From positions 1 through 9,461 of the forward strand of contig RFVZ01000093.1 in the NCBI GenBank assembly GCA_009922405.1: a DNA stretch of 9,461 nucleotides, in the 5' to 3' direction. Shown here piece after piece: positions 6,475-9,461 of the stretch (positions are counted from its first letter, which is position 1; every line of letters starts with the position of its first letter). The notes under the pieces were generated by a model. It did no database searches, was not told the origin of the DNA, and saw nothing but the letters and a program-made list of their open reading frames with translations. A program made the position numbers and the translations under genes. This stretch comes from Betaproteobacteria bacterium. GTDB lineage: Bacteria; Pseudomonadota; Gammaproteobacteria; Burkholderiales; Burkholderiaceae_E.

Positions 6475-6517
6475 CACCTCGGGTAAGCTTGGCTGATCAG
6501 TCTGCTGGAGACCTCCT

Positions 6518-7177
6518 GTGTCAAGTGTTTTGCGCCCAATCCTGGCTCTGGTCTTTGCCCTGTGTGCCACGCACTTCGTGCACGCCGCGAGTTCGGAACG
6601 ACTCAATGACCAGCAAGTTCAAAAGGCGCTGAGCCATGCCGAACCAGAGCGGCGGATAAACGGGTTGCGGCGATTGTTAAAGCGTGGCACGGCAAAGGAT
6701 GCTGGTCTTGTGTATCCCTTGTTGAGCGATACAGAGCCTGCGGTACGGCAAGCGGCGCTGGCGACCGTCTGGCAACTGTGGGGCAGATCGGGCGATGCCG
6801 CGATCGACAAGCTTTATCGGGAGGGCTTGAATCTTATGCAGAGCGGCGACACGCCAAAGGCAATTGAAGTGTTCGGCTCAATCATTGCCAAACGGCCGGA
6901 ATTTGCGGAGGCCTGGAATAAGCGTGCCACCATTTACTACATGTCCGGCGAATATGATCTGTCCCTGCGCGATTGCGAAGAGGTTCTCAAAAGGGTCCCC
7001 CAACATTTTGGAGCGTTGGTTGGCTATGCGCAGATGCTGTCAGAGCGCAGTCAGCCTGAGCGCGCGCTCGAGTTGATGGAACGGGCCAGTCAAGTCAATC
7101 CCTATTTGGCCAATGCCGACCTGATGATGAGGGCCTTGCGCGTTCAAATCGAGACCAATCGGAAAAATTTGCTTTAA
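6518..7177 (+). CDS. Secreted HEAT/TPR-repeat protein
   Basis: This 219-residue protein of unknown specific role is probably periplasmic. The GTG start is supported by GGAG at 6507-6510, 7 nt upstream. It produces a clean signal peptide (SSVLRP, a hydrophobic stretch to about 20, cleavage after VHA at 23). The mature N-terminal part has one or two HEAT-like helical pairs (about 31-56 and 62-90, including LLSDTEPAVRQAALATVW). Three tetratricopeptide repeats follow at about 96-129, 130-163 and 164-197, with the usual A/G/Y/P spacing as in AEAWNKRATIYYMSGEYD...P. Such repeats bind other proteins; no catalytic residues are evident. The MetE-like gene follows after 14 nt, so the two are likely co-transcribed, although their compartments differ. 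A scaffold or assembly role for an envelope complex is possible but unproven. Confidence 0.85.
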   Translation: MSSVLRPILALVFALCATHFVHAASSERLNDQQVQKALSHAEPERRINGLRRLLKRGTAKDAGLVYPLLSDTEPAVRQAALATVWQLWGRSGDAAIDKLYREGLNLMQSGDTPKAIEVFGSIIAKRPEFAEAWNKRATIYYMSGEYDLSLRDCEEVLKRVPQHFGALVGYAQMLSERSQPERALELMERASQVNPYLANADLMMRALRVQIETNRKNLL

Positions 7178-7191
7178 TAACAGGCCAAAAG

Positions 7192-8322
7192 ATGAACCAG
7201 CGAAATATTCCTCCCTTCCGAGCAGACCATGTTGGGAGCTTTCTCAGGCCAGATTATCTGCATATGGCGCGAGATCAGTTTTTTCGGGAAAAATCGATCT
7301 CCGCGGAACAACTGAGACTTGTTGAAGATCGGGCAATTACCGAGATCGTCAATTTTCAGCATGACGTCGGTCTTCAGAGCGTGACCGATGGCGAATTTCG
7401 GCGAACTTATTTCCATATCGATTTTCTGGAACAACTTGGTGGCGTCAAGACGGATATTCCGGTGACGATCCAGCGAGCCGATGGGACCGAAGAACTCGCC
7501 CCACCGGTCATCCGCGTAGTCGATAAAGTCCGTCACGTGAAGGATATCCAACGCGCGGATTTCGAATATCTGAATGCACAGGTCCACGCGCTAGGTCGCA
7601 CTGATCTGACCGCTAAAGTCACGATTCCGTCGCCGACCATGTTGCATTTTCGTGGTGGACGTGCGGGCATCAGTCGTGTGGCATACCCTGATCTTGAGCC
7701 TGACTTTTATGACGATGTGGCGCGGGCCTATGGCGCGGAGTTACAGAGCCTGTTCGATGCGGGTTGCCGTTACGTTCAGATGGACGATACGAATCTTGCG
7801 TACCTTTGCGATGACAAAATGCGGGAAGCCGCTCGCCAGCGAGGCGATGACCCCAATGAACTGCCCCATCGGTATGCCCAGTTCATCAATAAAGTGGTCG
7901 CCCTCAAACCGCCTGGGATGACCCTGGCGATGCATTTGTGTCGAGGGAATTTCAAAAGCACCCACGCGGCGGCTGGCAATTACGAACCCGTGGCCGAGGC
8001 GCTGCTCTCGGAAATGAATCTTGATGCGTTTTTCCTGGAATACGATGACGAACGTTCAGGCGACTTTCGTCCGTTACGGTTTCTCTCCAAAGGTAAAATC
8101 GTAGTGCTCGGACTGGTGACGACAAAGTTTGGGGAGATGGAAACGAAAGACAGCCTTAAACGCCGGATCGATGAGGCTTCCCGATTCGCCCCGCTGGAGC
8201 AGCTGTGTCTGAGCCCACAGTGCGGTTTTTCGAGCACGGTTCATGGGAACAATATCGCTGTTCAGGCGCAACGGGACAAGTTGAGACTCGTCGTCGAAAC
8301 CGCCAATGAGGTCTGGGCCTGA
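7192..8322 (+). CDS. MetE-core family zinc methyltransferase-like protein
   Basis: This 376-residue protein corresponds to the C-terminal catalytic barrel of cobalamin-independent methionine synthase (UROD/MetE-like superfamily), without the N-terminal half of full MetE (about 750 residues). It resembles the YxjG/YxjH-type proteins usually annotated as 5-methyltetrahydropteroyltriglutamate-homocysteine methyltransferase. It opens with RADHVGSFLRP (10-20), and DGEFRR lies at 66-71. The zinc set expected from MetE is visible: H248 and C250 in MHLCRGN, E283 in FFLEYDD, and C344 in SPQCGF. It should therefore bind Zn and activate a thiol. The reaction may be homocysteine methylation, another methyl or alkyl transfer to a thiol, or a coenzyme M-dependent step as in epoxyalkane:CoM transferase, which shares this fold and size. 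No coenzyme M genes are seen. The start at 7192 has only a weak AGG upstream (7182-7184). It probably shares a transcript with the TPR gene 14 nt before it. Confidence 0.88.
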   Translation: MNQRNIPPFRADHVGSFLRPDYLHMARDQFFREKSISAEQLRLVEDRAITEIVNFQHDVGLQSVTDGEFRRTYFHIDFLEQLGGVKTDIPVTIQRADGTEELAPPVIRVVDKVRHVKDIQRADFEYLNAQVHALGRTDLTAKVTIPSPTMLHFRGGRAGISRVAYPDLEPDFYDDVARAYGAELQSLFDAGCRYVQMDDTNLAYLCDDKMREAARQRGDDPNELPHRYAQFINKVVALKPPGMTLAMHLCRGNFKSTHAAAGNYEPVAEALLSEMNLDAFFLEYDDERSGDFRPLRFLSKGKIVVLGLVTTKFGEMETKDSLKRRIDEASRFAPLEQLCLSPQCGFSSTVHGNNIAVQAQRDKLRLVVETANEVWA

Positions 8323-8355
8323 ATGGTTCAGGGACCAGATGCCTTGGCACCCTAA

Positions 8356-8367
8356 AAATTCGAATTT
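8356..8367. promoter_or_regulatory. Perfect 12-bp palindrome upstream of the TRAP gene
   Basis: AAATTCGAATTT is fully self-complementary and sits 21 bp before the ATG of the TRAP binding-protein gene, in the 66-nt gap after the MetE-like gene. It may be an operator or a chance A/T-rich palindrome; no promoter is evident beside it. Confidence 0.25.
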
Positions 8368-8388
8368 GATTTATTCAGGAGATCGGAG

Positions 8389-9420
8389 ATGAAGAAATTC
8401 ACAGGATTATTGGTTGGTGCTGCAATGGCGGCCGTGTTAGGTTCACCAGCGTCCGCGCAGGAAGTAACGCTCAAATTCCACCACATCTGGAATCCACAAG
8501 CGATGGCTTCGGTCAACGTCATCGTCCCTTGGTGTGAGAAGGTCGCGCGCGAATCGGGTAATCGGCTGAAGTGTCAGATTCTTCCCGCCATGAGCGGTGG
8601 TGGGACTCCGGCCCAGCTCGTCGACCGGGTCAAGGACGGCGTGGACGATCTGATTATTTCGCTTCCCGGCTATACCGCAGGGCGCTTTCCCAGTACGGAA
8701 GTCTTTGAATTGCCATTCATGTGCAATTCGGCCGAGGCGGGCGCACGGGCAACCTGGGACTACATGAACAAGCATTCCTTGAAGGAGTTTGCGGGTACAA
8801 AACTCCTTGCGACCTGGGTGCATGACGAAGGTTATATTCATACCAATTCAAAGCAGGTCAAGGTGCTGGCGGATTTCAAGGGGCTGAAAATGCGGGCCCC
8901 GACCCGTCAAACCAACAAATTGCTTGCCGCCCTTGGGGCTTCTCCGGTCGGTATGCCTTTGCCTGCGATTCCTGACGCGGTCAGCAAGGGGACTATTGAT
9001 GGGTTCCTGCTGCCCTGGGAGCCGTTGCCATCGCTGAAATTGCAGGAGATGGTTAAATTCCATAGCGAAACCGATCCGACCCGCCCGGCTTTGTACAGCG
9101 CCGTTTTTATCTTTGCCATGAATCAGGCCAAGTACGATAGCCTGCCGGCGGACCTGAAAAAGGTGATTGACAATAACAGTGGCGCCGGTCTGACCCAGCA
9201 AATTGGGAAAATCTGGGATAACAGTCAGGGTGCGGCCCGAAAACTGGCTCAGGATCGGGGCAACACGTTTTACATGATCCCGGGCTCTGAACTGGATAAC
9301 TGGGTTAAAGCCGCTGCGCCGCTCTATGAGGACTGGGTTGCCGATATGGACAAACGTGGTGAAAACGGTAAAGCCTTGCTGGCGGAGGCTCGCGAGCTTC
9401 TCGCTAAATATCGGAAGTGA
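8389..9420 (+). CDS. TRAP transporter solute-binding protein (DctP type)
   Basis: This 343-residue periplasmic receptor belongs to a tripartite ATP-independent (TRAP) transporter, which imports organic acids using the ion gradient. The signal peptide ends at SPASA-Q (23/24). The mature start EVTLKFHHIW is typical. The DctP motif region FKGLKMRAPTRQTNKLLAALGASPVGMP (about 163-190) includes the conserved arginine R169, which in the family binds the ligand carboxylate. The next conserved block reads GTIDGFLLPWEP rather than the common VDGQENP, so it belongs to a less typical subgroup. AGGAG (8377-8381) gives a 7-nt spacing to the ATG. It lies 66 nt after the MetE-like gene, possibly in the same operon. 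The membrane partners DctQ and DctM are not in the window; they may lie further downstream or elsewhere. The family call is secure and the ligand is unknown. Confidence 0.93.
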   Translation: MKKFTGLLVGAAMAAVLGSPASAQEVTLKFHHIWNPQAMASVNVIVPWCEKVARESGNRLKCQILPAMSGGGTPAQLVDRVKDGVDDLIISLPGYTAGRFPSTEVFELPFMCNSAEAGARATWDYMNKHSLKEFAGTKLLATWVHDEGYIHTNSKQVKVLADFKGLKMRAPTRQTNKLLAALGASPVGMPLPAIPDAVSKGTIDGFLLPWEPLPSLKLQEMVKFHSETDPTRPALYSAVFIFAMNQAKYDSLPADLKKVIDNNSGAGLTQQIGKIWDNSQGAARKLAQDRGNTFYMIPGSELDNWVKAAAPLYEDWVADMDKRGENGKALLAEARELLAKYRK

Positions 9421-9434
9421 TTCAGGGCGTTCTG

Positions 9435-9453
9435 ACCAGCGCTTCGCGCTGGT
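9435..9453 (+). terminator. Hairpin after the TRAP gene, candidate terminator
   Basis: ACCAGCGC (9435-9442) pairs with GCGCTGGT (9446-9453) around a TTC loop, giving an 8-bp GC-rich stem 14 nt after the stop codon; a G-U pair can extend it. Only TT and then CGCGCTG follow before the window ends, so a U tract is not visible. The bases TTCGCGCTG of the loop and right arm recur directly at 9453-9461. It is either a terminator or part of a small repeat cut off by the window edge. Confidence 0.4.
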
Positions 9454-9461
9454 TCGCGCTG

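Noticed and set aside
7174..7587. Minus-strand open frame of 137 codons over the start of the MetE-like gene
   Set aside because: It overlaps a well-conserved gene on the plus strand, and no motif or initiation signal supports it.
8340..8349. TGCCTTGGCA as a hairpin or terminator after the MetE-like gene
   Set aside because: A two-base loop cannot form a normal stem-loop and no T run follows. It is more likely a chance palindrome.

Overview
The window holds eight complete genes and the tail of a ninth. It has no RNA genes, mobile elements or CRISPR array. It looks like part of an accessory catabolic cluster of a Gram-negative proteobacterium, most likely a betaproteobacterium (Burkholderiales or Rhodocyclales type). 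That placement is inferred from the moderately high G+C, the periplasmic signal peptides, the presence of both an ABC branched-chain-type importer and a TRAP-type solute-binding protein, and the overall protein style. It was not tested by a database search.

Layout: (1) 1-379, plus strand, the C-terminal subdomain of an acyl-CoA synthetase (AMP-forming), followed after 31 nt by (2) 411-1541, an iron-containing alcohol dehydrogenase of the maleylacetate-reductase-like branch. (3) At about 1542-1642 this transcript meets an oppositely oriented operon; the junction holds a strong hairpin and three short palindromes spaced exactly 20 nt apart. (4) On the minus strand, read from 6394 down to 1635, lies a complete five-gene high-affinity ABC importer in the order livG-livF-livH-livM-livK-like (two ATPases, two permeases, binding protein last). 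(5) 6395-6517 is a 123-bp divergent intergenic region with two adjacent inverted repeats that could be operators. (6) On the plus strand from 6518 come a secreted HEAT/TPR-repeat protein, a MetE-core methyltransferase-like zinc protein 14 nt behind it, and a TRAP (DctP-type) solute-binding protein. A hairpin follows the last gene at the window's right edge.

Working together (inference): the ABC importer and the TRAP binding protein would capture one or more organic acids. The acyl-CoA synthetase would activate a carboxylate as its CoA thioester. The MAR-like dehydrogenase would carry out an NAD(P)H-linked carbonyl/alcohol step. The MetE-like protein would perform a thiol/methyl-group transfer at a zinc centre. 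Liv-type importers next to CoA ligases are commonly dedicated to aromatic or alicyclic acids rather than amino acids. No gene here fixes the substrate, and no regulator gene is visible. I did not find a clearly new biological system. The most unusual elements are the pairing of a periplasmic TPR protein with a MetE-core enzyme, the altered metal site of the dehydrogenase, the 12-nt repeat ending the CoA synthetase, and the phased palindromes at the convergent junction.
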